Assembly: GCF_000621665.1 (NCBI RefSeq)
Contig: NZ_JHXQ01000007.1
Location: forward strand, 1 to 64,000
Length of the DNA: 64,000 nucleotides
Direction: 5' to 3'
DNA from: Allorhizobium undicola ORS 992 = ATCC 700741
GTDB lineage: Bacteria > Pseudomonadota > Alphaproteobacteria > Rhizobiales > Rhizobiaceae
This document shows, piece after piece, positions 1-7,895 of the stretch (its first letter is position 1; each line of letters begins with the position of its first letter). The notes beneath the pieces are model-generated. The model did not search any database, was not told where the DNA came from, and saw nothing but the letters and a program-made list of their open reading frames with translations. The translations under genes were made by a program, and so were the position numbers.

Positions 1-270
1 GTCCGGATCATTGGACATCGCAGCGAACATACGCCACCAGACGCCCTTTTTGCTCCAGCGGCTGAAGCGCCGGAAGACGCTATTCCACTCGCCGAAGACC
101 TCTGGCAAGTCACGCCAGGGCGAGCCCGTGCGCACGATCCAAAGCACGGCTTCCACGAACATCCGGTTGTCGCGGCCCGACGACCCCCGTGTCCGTTCGT
201 CACCAATGATGTGCGTCGATATCCGCGCCCACTGCTCGTCCCGAAGGATCAACCGGTCCAATACGCCCAT
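1..270 (-). CDS. IS5-family transposase, N-terminal 90 residues (partial)
   Basis: The reading frame is open from an ATG at 270 to the window edge with no stop or frameshift. A clear ribosome site, GGAGG, sits 5 bases before the ATG. The product starts MGVLDRLILRDEQW and contains the stretch RGSSGRDNRMFVEAVLW, followed by RTGSPWRDLPEVFG. This is the conserved N-terminal domain (DUF4096) of IS5/IS427-type DDE transposases, in which a programmed frameshift often splits the protein into two frames further on. The catalytic residues lie beyond the window edge, so whether the element is intact cannot be told from here. Confidence 0.85.
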   Translation of the reverse strand, partial: MGVLDRLILRDEQWARISTHIIGDERTRGSSGRDNRMFVEAVLWIVRTGSPWRDLPEVFGEWNSVFRRFSRWSKKGVWWRMFAAMSNDPD

Positions 271-339
271 GACTGCCTCCAAAAGACAGTCTTGAATCTG
301 ATTTGCTCAGCCTTGGGAATCCCAAGAGTCCACAAGACC
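1..339 (-). mobile_element. End of an IS5-family (IS427-like) insertion sequence, truncated by the window edge
   Basis: The stretch holds the 5' part of a transposase gene read leftward plus its short leader. The outer end is not proven. It most likely lies next to the TA at 340-341, inside CTAA (339-342), because IS427-group elements are known to favour YTAR targets and duplicate TA. The leader contains the small palindrome CTTGGGAATCCCAAG (312-326), which may be part of the terminal repeat. The other end of the element is outside the window, so a target duplication cannot be checked. Confidence 0.6.
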
Positions 340-2159
340 TAAAGCAGCCCGGCCTTGCGCATCCGGTATTCCAGCTTGGCGCGGGAAATGCCGAGATGGC
401 GCGCGGCGGCGGAAAGATTGCCGCCGCTTTGGGCCAGAGCCTCGGCAAAGAGACGATTTTCGGCGATTGTCAGCTCCTCCAGCGCGGTTTCACGCGGTTG
501 CGCTGGATATTCCGGTTTCCGGCTTTTCCTGAGATTTTCCGGGTAATCGGTTTGCAAGCCGGTAGGGCCGATACGGCCAAGCCGGTTCAATGCGAGGTTT
601 TCCGGCTTGGCGCTCCGCGTCTCCGAGCCGGTGAAGAGATGTTGCAGATCGATCTGGCCATCCGGCTCGGCAAAGATGACGCCACGCTCGATCATGTTCT
701 GCAATTCCCGGATGTTGCCGGGAAAATCATAGGCCAGAAGCGCGTCCATGGCCCGGCGGGTCAGGCCGCGGACGTGCCGCCCGTGGCGCAGGCGGAACTG
801 TCGCAGAAAGTGGTCGGCAAGCAGCGGCAGGTCGTCGCGCCTTTCGCGCAGCGGCGGAATGGTGATGGGAAAGACGCAGAGGCGGAAATAAAGGTCCTGC
901 CGGAAGCGGCCGGCGCGCACTTCTTCCGCAAGATCGACATTGGAGGCCGCGATGATGCGCACATCCGTTTCGATCAGCCTCGTGCCCCCGACCCTTTCGA
1001 GTTTTCGCTCCTGAATGGCGCGCAGCAGTTTGCCCTGTGCCGCATAGGCAAGAGAGGCGACCTCGTCGAGAAAAAGCGTGCCGCCATTGGCCCGCTCGAA
1101 GGTGCCGGGACGGGAGGCCACGGCCCCGGTAAAGGCGCCCCGCTCCACGCCGAACAATTCCGATTCCACCAGATTTTCGGGAATGGCCGCGCAGTTGACG
1201 GGAAGAAACGGCCCGCGCGCGCGGCTGCTGAGACGATGGATTTGCTGCGCAAACACCTCCTTGCCGACGCCGGATTCGCCGACCAGAAGAACGGTGGCCT
1301 GGGTATCGGCCACCTTTTCCACCATCAGGCGGGCGGTGAGAAAGCGGGCGGAGACGCCCACCACTTCATCGCGCTCCGGCTTTACGGTCTCGTTCAGGGG
1401 CGAAGCTGCCGGAGCGGATGTTGAAGGCGCGCTGTGCCGGGCCTTCCATTGCAGGCCGAGATAGGCTTTCTCCGGCGCATCGGCCTCCCATTCCTCGGCA
1501 TTTTTGCCAATGACCACGCAATGGGCCGCGCCCATGGCGAGGCATTCCGTTTCGCGAAACAGCACGGGTCTGCCGAAGAGCGTGCTGGTATAGCCGGTGG
1601 GGTAGCCTGCCTGCATCCAGCAAACCGGCTCTGCCGACAATCCGTGATGGCTGAGATGTTCGGCGGCCTCGGAGGAATCGTGCCAGTGGAATTCGCCGTG
1701 GTAAAAGCCCTTTTCCCGATCGAATTCGAAATGGCGGGTGACGACCTTTACAAAGCCTTCCAGCGTATGCATCCGTGGCCCGGCGGCCAGCGCATGGGTG
1801 AGATCCTGATCGGGAAAGCGCTTCATCACCAGTTCGGCATCGCGCACGCCCTGCATGTAGCCGACCCGCATGAAAATGCCCTTGGCGGTTTCCATGCCGA
1901 AGGCATCGATGATTTCCTGCCGCAGACGTCCCAGAACCTGGCTCTGGATCAGCACCATGCGCTGGTCGTTCAGCCAGATACGGCCATCGCCGAGCGAAAA
2001 ATGCAAGGCATCGGCCAGCTCTGCCCAGGTGGGGGAGGCGCCGGAGGCCAATTGCCGGAAGTCTCCCCGCAGCATGGGGCTGGCGGCCGCTTCTGAAACC
2101 TGCCTGAGAGTGACGCTATCGGAACCGGAGGGGCGTTTCGGCATCAGACTTCTCTTCAT
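339..2159 (-). CDS. Sigma-54-dependent activator of the XylR/DmpR type (aromatic effector sensing)
   Basis: A 606-residue enhancer-binding protein. The order is XylR_N effector domain (about 45-130, with the family stretch [10 protein letters not shown]), V4R domain (about 150-220), linker, AAA+ domain (Walker A GESGVGKE near 295, the sigma-54 contact GAFTGA near 342, Walker B region GGTLFLDE near 360) and a Fis-type HTH at the end ([13 protein letters not shown]). All key motifs are intact, so it should be active. In this family the N-terminal domain binds an aromatic compound and releases ATPase activity. It faces an aldehyde and an alcohol dehydrogenase behind a sigma-54 promoter, so it probably controls them. 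The start is uncertain: ATG 2159 or ATG 2144, neither with a strong ribosome site. Its TAG stop lies at an IS junction. Confidence 0.9.
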   Translation of the reverse strand: MKRSLMPKRPSGSDSVTLRQVSEAAASPMLRGDFRQLASGASPTWAELADALHFSLGDGRIWLNDQRMVLIQSQVLGRLRQEIIDAFGMETAKGIFMRVGYMQGVRDAELVMKRFPDQDLTHALAAGPRMHTLEGFVKVVTRHFEFDREKGFYHGEFHWHDSSEAAEHLSHHGLSAEPVCWMQAGYPTGYTSTLFGRPVLFRETECLAMGAAHCVVIGKNAEEWEADAPEKAYLGLQWKARHSAPSTSAPAASPLNETVKPERDEVVGVSARFLTARLMVEKVADTQATVLLVGESGVGKEVFAQQIHRLSSRARGPFLPVNCAAIPENLVESELFGVERGAFTGAVASRPGTFERANGGTLFLDEVASLAYAAQGKLLRAIQERKLERVGGTRLIETDVRIIAASNVDLAEEVRAGRFRQDLYFRLCVFPITIPPLRERRDDLPLLADHFLRQFRLRHGRHVRGLTRRAMDALLAYDFPGNIRELQNMIERGVIFAEPDGQIDLQHLFTGSETRSAKPENLALNRLGRIGPTGLQTDYPENLRKSRKPEYPAQPRETALEELTIAENRLFAEALAQSGGNLSAAARHLGISRAKLEYRMRKAGLL

Positions 2160-2160
2160 C

Positions 2161-2184
2161 AAATGATGAAATTATTCATCATTT
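2161..2184. promoter_or_regulatory. Likely upstream activator sequence for the sigma-54 regulator
   Basis: A perfect 10-base inverted repeat, AAATGATGAA and TTCATCATTT, separated by 4 bases. Its near edge lies about 80 bases upstream of the -24/-12 promoter at 2264, a normal distance for an enhancer site bound by a sigma-54 activator. It also lies directly against the start of the activator gene, so binding could lower the activator's own transcription, as known for XylR. The site assignment is inference. Confidence 0.6.
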
Positions 2185-2263
2185 TTAGAAATCCGCAAGG
2201 GGAAAAGCCGGAGCGTGGTTTTGGTGGTCGAGGAAATGCCTGTATTTCCCGAAAAAATCCATT

Positions 2264-2279
2264 TGGCACGGTGTTTGCT
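2264..2279 (+). promoter_or_regulatory. Sigma-54 promoter (-24/-12)
   Basis: TGGCAC (2264-2269), five bases, then TTGCT (2275-2279) matches the RpoN consensus TGGCAC-N5-TTGCW exactly. It points toward the aldehyde dehydrogenase, whose ATG is at 2453, leaving a leader of about 160 bases. The leader contains a hairpin (CCGGGC-TTT-GCCCGG, 2344-2358) of unknown role. Confidence 0.85.
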
Positions 2280-2452
2280 GATCCCTGTAACAGGCCGCTT
2301 GAGGAGGCGGCTTGGAGGATGTCGCGTAATTCGAAACTGTCTACCGGGCTTTGCCCGGCAGGGCGAAGCCTTGCCTTCAGGTCTTCGAATGGTCGCCACG
2401 GGCGCTACGCGGCAGAGATGAGTGTGGAGCGACAGAGAGAGGAGATGGCGCC

Positions 2453-3925
2453 ATGACAATGCAAACACCCGAATTTATCGACAGGGCCCGCTGGACGGAC
2501 CGTGGCTTCCTTGGCGGCTGGCGCAGCCTTGCAGGCGGTACCGGCGAGGTTGTCAATCCTGCCACGGGGGCAATCCTTGCCACCGTCGGCATGGCGGGAG
2601 CGCAAGATGTGGCGCTGGCGGCCCGTGAAGCCCGCGCCGCCCAGAAGGAATGGGCGGCAAGATTGCCGCAGCAGAGGGCAGAGATCATCAACCGGGCTGC
2701 CGATCTTCTGGAAAAGCATGGAGCCGAGCTTTCCGGCTGGATCATGCGCGATTCCGGCTCCGTTCAGGCCAAGGCGATGATTGAAATCGAGCATGGCGCC
2801 TTGTTCCTGCGCCATGCGGCAAGTCTTGCAACCCAGCCGCTCGGCACCTTCATCACCGGCATGGACGAGCGCCGCCAGTATGCCCGCCGCGTGCCTCATG
2901 GGGTGGTGGGGGTCATATCGCCCTTCAATTTTCCGCTGGTGCTGTCCCTGCGCTCCATTGCGCCAGCGCTTGCGCTGGGAAATACGGTGGTCCACAAGCC
3001 CGATCCGCGCACGGCGATTTCAGGCGGCATCATTATTGCGAGGATTTTTGAGGAGGCAGGTCTGCCGCCCGGCGTGTTGCATGTGTTGCCGGGTGGTGCC
3101 GAGGCCGGGGAGGCGCTCTGCACCGACGGTAATATCGCCATGATCTCCTTCACCGGCTCCAGCCGTGGCGGGGCAAAGGTAGGCGAGTTGTGCGGGCGGC
3201 ATTTGAAGAAGGTGCAACTGGAGCTTGGCGGCAAGAACCCGCTGGTCATTCTGGACGATGCCGATCTCGATGTGGCGGCCTCCAATGCCGCCTGGGGCGC
3301 CTTTTTGCATCAGGGCCAGATCTGCATGGCAACCGGCCTCGTGCTGACGCATGAAAAGATCGCCATGCAACTGGCCGAAAGGCTGGTGGAAAAGGCCAGG
3401 AACCTGCCCGCAGGCGATCCCGATACGCTTCAGGTGGCGCTTGGACCGATCATTTCCGATGGACAGGTCACGGCGATCCGCGAGGTTGTGGAGGATGCGG
3501 TTGCCAAGGGCGCGAAGCTTCTGGCCGGTGGGCGCCATCAGGGCCGCTTTTTCGAGGCGACAGTCCTGGCCGGTGTAAAGCCTGGAATGCGCGCCTTCGA
3601 CGAGGAGATTTTCGGCCCGGTTGCCTGTGTCGTATCTTTCTCGACCGATGACGAGGCCGTGGAACTTGCCAATCGCAGCGAATACGGGTTGGCGGGCGGG
3701 GTGATTTCCGCCGATCTTGGCCGGGCCATGGCGTTGGGGGAAAGGCTGAATGTCGGCCAGCTGCACATCAACGACCAGACGGTGCAGGGTGGCCCATATG
3801 CGCCCTTTGGCGGGCGCGGCAAATCGGGCAATGGCAGCCGCATGGGCGGCCCCGCCGACATCGAAGAGTTTACCCAGTGGCAGTGGGTCTCCGTCAAGCA
3901 GGCCGCCACAGCCTATCCCTTCTGA
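2453..3925 (+). CDS. NAD(P)-dependent aromatic aldehyde dehydrogenase (benzaldehyde dehydrogenase, XylC-like)
   Basis: A 490-residue aldehyde dehydrogenase superfamily enzyme that would oxidise an aromatic aldehyde to the acid in the cytoplasm. Visible are the Asn of the oxyanion hole in SPFNF (159), the general base Glu in LELGGK (257) and the nucleophile Cys in GQICMA (291). Overall it resembles benzaldehyde dehydrogenases of the XylC group. The ATG at 2453 has a GGAG site 8 bases upstream; longer upstream frames lack one. It is the first gene behind the sigma-54 promoter and is followed by an alcohol dehydrogenase, so the pair fits a two-step oxidation of an aromatic alcohol. Vanillin, benzaldehyde and coniferaldehyde are all possible substrates; the sequence does not decide. 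Confidence 0.88.
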   Translation: MTMQTPEFIDRARWTDRGFLGGWRSLAGGTGEVVNPATGAILATVGMAGAQDVALAAREARAAQKEWAARLPQQRAEIINRAADLLEKHGAELSGWIMRDSGSVQAKAMIEIEHGALFLRHAASLATQPLGTFITGMDERRQYARRVPHGVVGVISPFNFPLVLSLRSIAPALALGNTVVHKPDPRTAISGGIIIARIFEEAGLPPGVLHVLPGGAEAGEALCTDGNIAMISFTGSSRGGAKVGELCGRHLKKVQLELGGKNPLVILDDADLDVAASNAAWGAFLHQGQICMATGLVLTHEKIAMQLAERLVEKARNLPAGDPDTLQVALGPIISDGQVTAIREVVEDAVAKGAKLLAGGRHQGRFFEATVLAGVKPGMRAFDEEIFGPVACVVSFSTDDEAVELANRSEYGLAGGVISADLGRAMALGERLNVGQLHINDQTVQGGPYAPFGGRGKSGNGSRMGGPADIEEFTQWQWVSVKQAATAYPF

Positions 3926-4041
3926 ACTGCTTGAGGTCCGCCTTATAGCGGTTTTTCCACACATGTGTTGTTTTGAAGCGTGATCAAACTTTTTGCCGGC
4001 TTTGTCCGGATCGCTCATGCTAGTCGATGAGGAGATGAAAC

Positions 4042-4809
4042 ATGAATTTGCAGGGTAAGACGATTGTCGTAACAGGCGTTTCTTCCGGTATTGGCGGCGA
4101 GGTCGCCCGGCTTGCCCGCTTTTACGGGGCAAATGTCATCGGCATTGACCGCAATGACGCGCTTTTGACGCTGGATGGCTTTGTGAAGATGGATCTTGGC
4201 GATCCGACGCTTATCGACCGGGAATTGCCAAAGCTTCCCTCCCGGATCGATGCGCTGGTCAATGCCGCAGGCGTGCCGGGAACGGCGGATCGCGATCTTG
4301 TCGCGCGGGTGAATTATCTCGGCCTCAGGCATTTGACGGAGGCGCTGATGGAGCGGATGCCGAAGGGCGGCTCCATCGTCAACATTGCCTCCATTCTCGG
4401 CGGGGAATGGCAAAAACGGCTGGAGCAGCACAAGGCGCTGGCCGCAACGGCGGGCTTTGCCGAGGGGCAGGCGTGGCTGCGGCAGAACCCGGTGGCGCAG
4501 GAAAGCTGCTACCAGTATTTCAAGGAAGCGCTGATCGTCTGGACCATGAAGCGCGGCTACGAGCTGTTCATGGACAATGACATTCGCATGAACAGCGTGG
4601 CGCCGGGGCCGGTGTTAACGCCGATCCTTGGGGATTTCGTGACAATGCTGGGTGAGGAGCGGGTGCAGAAGGACGCCGCCAAAATGAAACGACCGGCGCT
4701 GGCCGATGAGATAGCCGGCCCCGTGCTGTTCCTTTGCTCGGATCATGCCCGCTGGGTCGCAGGCATCAACCTGCCGATCGACGGTGCGCTGGCGTCGGTC
4801 TATCTATGA
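4042..4809 (+). CDS. Short-chain dehydrogenase, coniferyl-alcohol dehydrogenase type
   Basis: A 255-residue classical SDR. It shows the nucleotide-binding TGVSSGIGG (11-19), VNAAG (73-77), the catalytic Ser117 in NIASI and the Tyr157-x3-Lys161 pair in CYQYFK. An insert of about 30 residues after the catalytic Ser, which shifts the Tyr late, is typical of the coniferyl-alcohol/3-alpha-hydroxysteroid dehydrogenase subgroup. The start has a GGAG site at 4031. It lies 116 bases after the aldehyde dehydrogenase in the same direction and is probably co-transcribed from the sigma-54 promoter. Together they would turn an aromatic alcohol (for instance coniferyl or vanillyl alcohol) into the acid, feeding the vanillate demethylase nearby. 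Confidence 0.8.
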   Translation: MNLQGKTIVVTGVSSGIGGEVARLARFYGANVIGIDRNDALLTLDGFVKMDLGDPTLIDRELPKLPSRIDALVNAAGVPGTADRDLVARVNYLGLRHLTEALMERMPKGGSIVNIASILGGEWQKRLEQHKALAATAGFAEGQAWLRQNPVAQESCYQYFKEALIVWTMKRGYELFMDNDIRMNSVAPGPVLTPILGDFVTMLGEERVQKDAAKMKRPALADEIAGPVLFLCSDHARWVAGINLPIDGALASVYL

Positions 4810-4911
4810 TGGGCCGCGTTGCGTGGCGGGGGCCTCCCGTCACGCAATATTATGATTGAGTGCGATGCAAAACGGCTTGCAATCTGCAAAATATTTCTAT
4901 TATCATTTCTG

Positions 4912-5056
4912 TGTTCTCAGGGCGGGGTGCAATTCCCCACCGGCGGTATGGAGCCTGCTCCGAGCCCGCGAGCGCTTTTCCGGTTTTGCGGAAAAGGTCA
5001 GCAGATCCGGTGAGAGGCCGGAGCCGACGGTATAGTCCGGATGAAAGAGGACAAGC
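4912..5056 (+). ncRNA. FMN riboswitch (RFN element)
   Basis: The conserved blocks of the RFN element are present in order: TTCTCAGGGCGGGG (4915), CCCCACCGGCGGTA, AGCCCGCGAGCG, a variable hairpin, GGTCAGCAGATCCGGTGAGA, then CCGGAGCCGACGGTATAGTC and AAGAGGACAAGCG. They fold into the known six-arm FMN-binding junction. Between it and ribB (5057-5172) are two further hairpins, one of the form GTGTGC-TTCG-GCACGC near 5114-5129, which could form the expression platform. There is no clear U-run, so control of translation initiation seems more likely than termination. Confidence 0.95.
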
Positions 5057-5172
5057 GACATGGCGCCTTTCCGCGTGAGGGGCGTACTACGCCTGTTCGC
5101 CCAAGGGAGTTTGGTGTGCTTCGGCACGCATAACCAGCCGGTTTTCCGGTGGAACCCTTGAAAGGCAAGTGC

Positions 5173-5817
5173 ATGAGTTTTTCCCGTATCGAAGACGCCA
5201 TCGATGCCATTGCGCGTGGTGAGATGATCGTGGTTGTCGATGACCATGACCGTGAAAATGAAGGCGACATCATCGTCGCCGCAGAGAAGGTGACGCCCCA
5301 GCAGGTGGCCTTCATGATGAACAAGGCGCGCGGCCTCATCTGCGTTCCCATGGAGGGCGAGCGGCTGGACGCGCTCGAAATGCCGCTTATGGTTCCGAAC
5401 AATACCGAGCTTTACCAGACGGCCTTCACCGTCTCGGTGGATTACCGCCCGGCTACCACCACCGGCATTTCCGCCAGCGATCGTGCCGCCACCATCCGGG
5501 CGCTGCTGGATGAAAATGCAAAGCCGGAAGACTTTGCCCGTCCCGGCCACATGTTTCCGTTGCGCGCTCGCAAGGGAGGGGTTCTCGAGCGGCCGGGCCA
5601 TACGGAAGCAGCGCTCGATATGTGCCGTCTGGCGGGGCTTTATCCGGCGGGCGTCATTTGTGAAGTGGCCAAGGATGATGGCGAGATGGCCCGGTTGCCG
5701 GAGCTGGAAGTCTTTGCGGCAGAGCATGGTTTGCATCTGATCGCCATCGAAGACCTCATTGTCTGGCTGAAGGAAAATGGCATGGCCGACGGCGTGCGCG
5801 AAAGCGTTGCCGCCTGA
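5173..5817 (+). CDS. ribB: 3,4-dihydroxy-2-butanone-4-phosphate synthase
   Basis: A 214-residue single-domain RibB that converts ribulose 5-phosphate to the four-carbon precursor of riboflavin plus formate. It carries the acidic metal and substrate loop DDHDRENEGD, the loop ATTTGIS, and the C-terminal HTEAALDMCRLAG. There is no GTP cyclohydrolase II domain, so it is not a RibBA fusion. The ATG at 5173 has AAAGG 7 bases upstream and gives the usual start MSFSRIEDAI; a GTG at 5149 is in frame but has no site. The FMN riboswitch just upstream makes feedback control by FMN very likely. A strong terminator follows, so this is a single-gene unit. Confidence 0.95.
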   Translation: MSFSRIEDAIDAIARGEMIVVVDDHDRENEGDIIVAAEKVTPQQVAFMMNKARGLICVPMEGERLDALEMPLMVPNNTELYQTAFTVSVDYRPATTTGISASDRAATIRALLDENAKPEDFARPGHMFPLRARKGGVLERPGHTEAALDMCRLAGLYPAGVICEVAKDDGEMARLPELEVFAAEHGLHLIAIEDLIVWLKENGMADGVRESVAA

Positions 5818-5839
5818 GCATGGCATCCATTGTGAAAGG

Positions 5840-5865
5840 GCCTGCCTTCGGGCGGGCTTTTTTTT
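5840..5865 (+). terminator. Rho-independent terminator of ribB
   Basis: Stem GCCTGCC / GGCGGGC with a TTCG loop, followed by eight T residues. Confidence 0.92.
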
Positions 5866-5876
5866 GACCATTCTGA

Positions 5877-5888
5877 TTTGTATACAAA
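5877..5888. promoter_or_regulatory. Likely GntR-family operator upstream of vanA (site 1)
   Basis: A perfect 12-base palindrome, TTTGTATACAAA. TTGTATACAA-type sequences are typical targets of FadR/VanR-subfamily GntR proteins, and such a regulator is encoded between vanA and vanB. Confidence 0.6.
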
Positions 5889-5953
5889 GTCCCGAACCGC
5901 AGATGAGAATTAGCCTATACGGCCACGTATCTAGCGAAAAATTCCGCTGAATA

Positions 5954-5970
5954 TTGACATTCTGTATACA
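5954..5970 (+). promoter_or_regulatory. vanA promoter element with second GntR operator core
   Basis: TTGACA at 5954-5959 looks like a -35 box. It is followed directly by TGTATACA (5963-5970), which repeats the core of the palindrome at 5877. A repressor bound here would overlap the promoter. The -10 box is not clear. Confidence 0.5.
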
Positions 5971-6009
5971 CCGTGGTCATCTTCCAGCATGAACTGAGGA
6001 GGACAGATC

Positions 6010-7071
6010 ATGACCGCACGACCGACTTTCCCGATGAATGCCTGGTACGCCGCCGCTTACGATGTGGAGGTAAAGCGCACGCTTCTGGCGCGGACCATCT
6101 GCAACAAGCCCGTGGTGCTTTATCGCAAGGCGGATGGCAAGGCCGTGGCGCTGGCCGATGCCTGTTGGCATCGCCTTGTGCCTTTGTCCCTTGGGCGGCT
6201 GGAGGGTGATAATGTCATCTGTGGCTATCACGGGCTTGAATTCGACGATACGGGGCGCTGCGTCTACATGCCTTCGCAGCACACCATCAATCCCTCGGCC
6301 TGCGTCAAATCCTATCCGGTCGCCGAAAAACATCGCTTTATCTGGATTTGGCCGGGCGACCCGGCCCTTGCCGATCCGGCCCTCATTCCCGATCTGCACT
6401 GGAACGACGATCCAGATTGGGCAGCGGACGGAAAGCTGATCGAGGTGAAATGCGATTATCGCCTCGTGGTCGATAATCTCATGGACCTGACGCATGAAAC
6501 CTTCGTCCATGGTTCGTCCATCGGTGACAGGGCGGTTGCCGAATCGCCCTTCGAAGCAACCCACAGCGATCGCTTCGCCTATATCACCCGCTGGATGGAG
6601 GGCATTCACCCACCGCCCTTCTGGGCCAAGCAGTATGGCCGGTCCGGCCCCGTCGATCGCTGGCAGATCATCCGCTTCGAAGCGCCTTGCACGGTTGCCA
6701 TCGATGTGGGTGTGGCAGAGGCCGGAACCGGCGCGAAAGAGGGCAACAGGTCTAAGGGTGTCAATGGTTATGTGCTGAACACTATCACGCCCTCCACGGA
6801 CAAGACCTGTCTTTACTTTTGGGCCTTTGCCCGCAATTACGACCTCAAGAACCAGGCCCGGACCCATGAATTGCGCGAGGGGGTTGCCGGTGTCTTCCGG
6901 GAGGATGAGGTGGTGCTGGAGGCGCAGCAGCGGGCCATTGATGCCAATCCCGATCATCGCTTCTATAACCTCAACATCGATGCGGGTTCCATGTGGGCGC
7001 GCAAGCTGATCGATCGGATGATCGATGAGGAGCTGGGCATCGGGACGGGTTTGCCCGTTGCGGCGGAGTAG
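6010..7071 (+). CDS. vanA: Vanillate O-demethylase, Rieske oxygenase subunit
   Basis: A 353-residue ring-hydroxylating-type oxygenase that removes the methyl group of vanillate, giving protocatechuate and formaldehyde. The Rieske cluster ligands are Cys52-x-His54 and Cys71-x2-His74. The mononuclear iron site is seen in DNLMDLTHETFVH (155-167) with His162 and His167. These spacings are those of VanA-type demethylases. The start has GAGGAGG a few bases upstream. It is the first gene of the vanA-gntR-vanB unit and needs the VanB reductase for electrons. Substrates close to vanillate (for example syringate or other methoxybenzoates) cannot be excluded. Confidence 0.9.
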   Translation: MTARPTFPMNAWYAAAYDVEVKRTLLARTICNKPVVLYRKADGKAVALADACWHRLVPLSLGRLEGDNVICGYHGLEFDDTGRCVYMPSQHTINPSACVKSYPVAEKHRFIWIWPGDPALADPALIPDLHWNDDPDWAADGKLIEVKCDYRLVVDNLMDLTHETFVHGSSIGDRAVAESPFEATHSDRFAYITRWMEGIHPPPFWAKQYGRSGPVDRWQIIRFEAPCTVAIDVGVAEAGTGAKEGNRSKGVNGYVLNTITPSTDKTCLYFWAFARNYDLKNQARTHELREGVAGVFREDEVVLEAQQRAIDANPDHRFYNLNIDAGSMWARKLIDRMIDEELGIGTGLPVAAE

Positions 7072-7074
7072 ATC

Positions 7075-7821
7075 ATGGCCGAAGAACAGGCATCCGGCCG
7101 GCAGCAGACGGCAAAGGCCCTTTTGGGGCTTCGCGATCTGGTGCTGACGGGACGGCTTTCACCCGGTGAAAGACTTTCCGAAGTTGCGCTTGCCAACCGC
7201 CTGGAGGTGTCGCGCACGCCCCTGCGCGCCGCCCTTCAGAAGCTGGAGCAGGAGGGGCTTTTGACCCCGCTTGCCGGCGGCGGATATGAAGTTCGCCGCT
7301 TCAGCCGTCAGGATGCGGTGGATGCCATAGAGTTGCGGGGCATCATGGAGGGAACGGCGGCACGATTTGCCGCCGAGCGCGGTGTGCCGCCTGCTCTTTT
7401 GCGCAAGCTGGGAGACATCGTGGAAGCGCTGGATGGCGTCTTTGCCTCCTACCCGCAATCCATGGATTTCGAGGCCTACCCGCAAATGAACGAGGCCTTT
7501 CACCGGCTTCTTGCAGAGGCAAGTGGCAGCAAGCTGGTAATGGCGGAAATCGAGCGCGTCACCAACCTGCCCTTTGCCAGTCCGAACGCCTTTGTGGGAA
7601 CGGAAACCGACTTTCCGGCCTTTCAGAGTTCGCTTTTCGTGGCGCAATCGCAGCACAAGGCTTTGCTGGAGGCAATTTCCCGCCGGGAGGGTGCCCGCGC
7701 GGAAGCGATTGCCCGTGAACATGCCGGAATTGCCCGGCGAAACCTCGATTTCGTGCTGGAGGAGCAGCCTGATTTGAAGGGCAAGGTGCTGGCGCTGGCA
7801 TTGCTGGAAAATATCCGCTGA
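7075..7821 (+). CDS. GntR-family regulator, FadR/VanR subfamily
   Basis: A 248-residue repressor with an N-terminal winged HTH (about 10-75; SRTPLRAALQKLEQEGL is the recognition region) and a C-terminal all-helical FCD effector domain. The FCD metal-binding residues appear as the Asp/Asn-x-x-FH region in MNEAFHRLL and a later His in EHAGIARRN. It starts 3 bases after vanA's stop and is followed 74 bases later by vanB. The TGTATACA palindromes before vanA are its likely targets, with vanillate as the probable inducer, as in VanR of other Proteobacteria. Placing the regulator between the two enzyme subunits ensures it is induced with them. Confidence 0.85.
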   Translation: MAEEQASGRQQTAKALLGLRDLVLTGRLSPGERLSEVALANRLEVSRTPLRAALQKLEQEGLLTPLAGGGYEVRRFSRQDAVDAIELRGIMEGTAARFAAERGVPPALLRKLGDIVEALDGVFASYPQSMDFEAYPQMNEAFHRLLAEASGSKLVMAEIERVTNLPFASPNAFVGTETDFPAFQSSLFVAQSQHKALLEAISRREGARAEAIAREHAGIARRNLDFVLEEQPDLKGKVLALALLENIR

Positions 7822-7895
7822 CGCCTGCACATCGCAACACCGCGTCATGCGGAAATCCGAATGTCTGGCGAGGGATGAAAAATGAGGAGGAGCAG

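Noticed and set aside
4819..5078. Two short frames over the riboswitch
   Set aside because: They coincide with the highly structured FMN riboswitch, which explains the sequence conservation.
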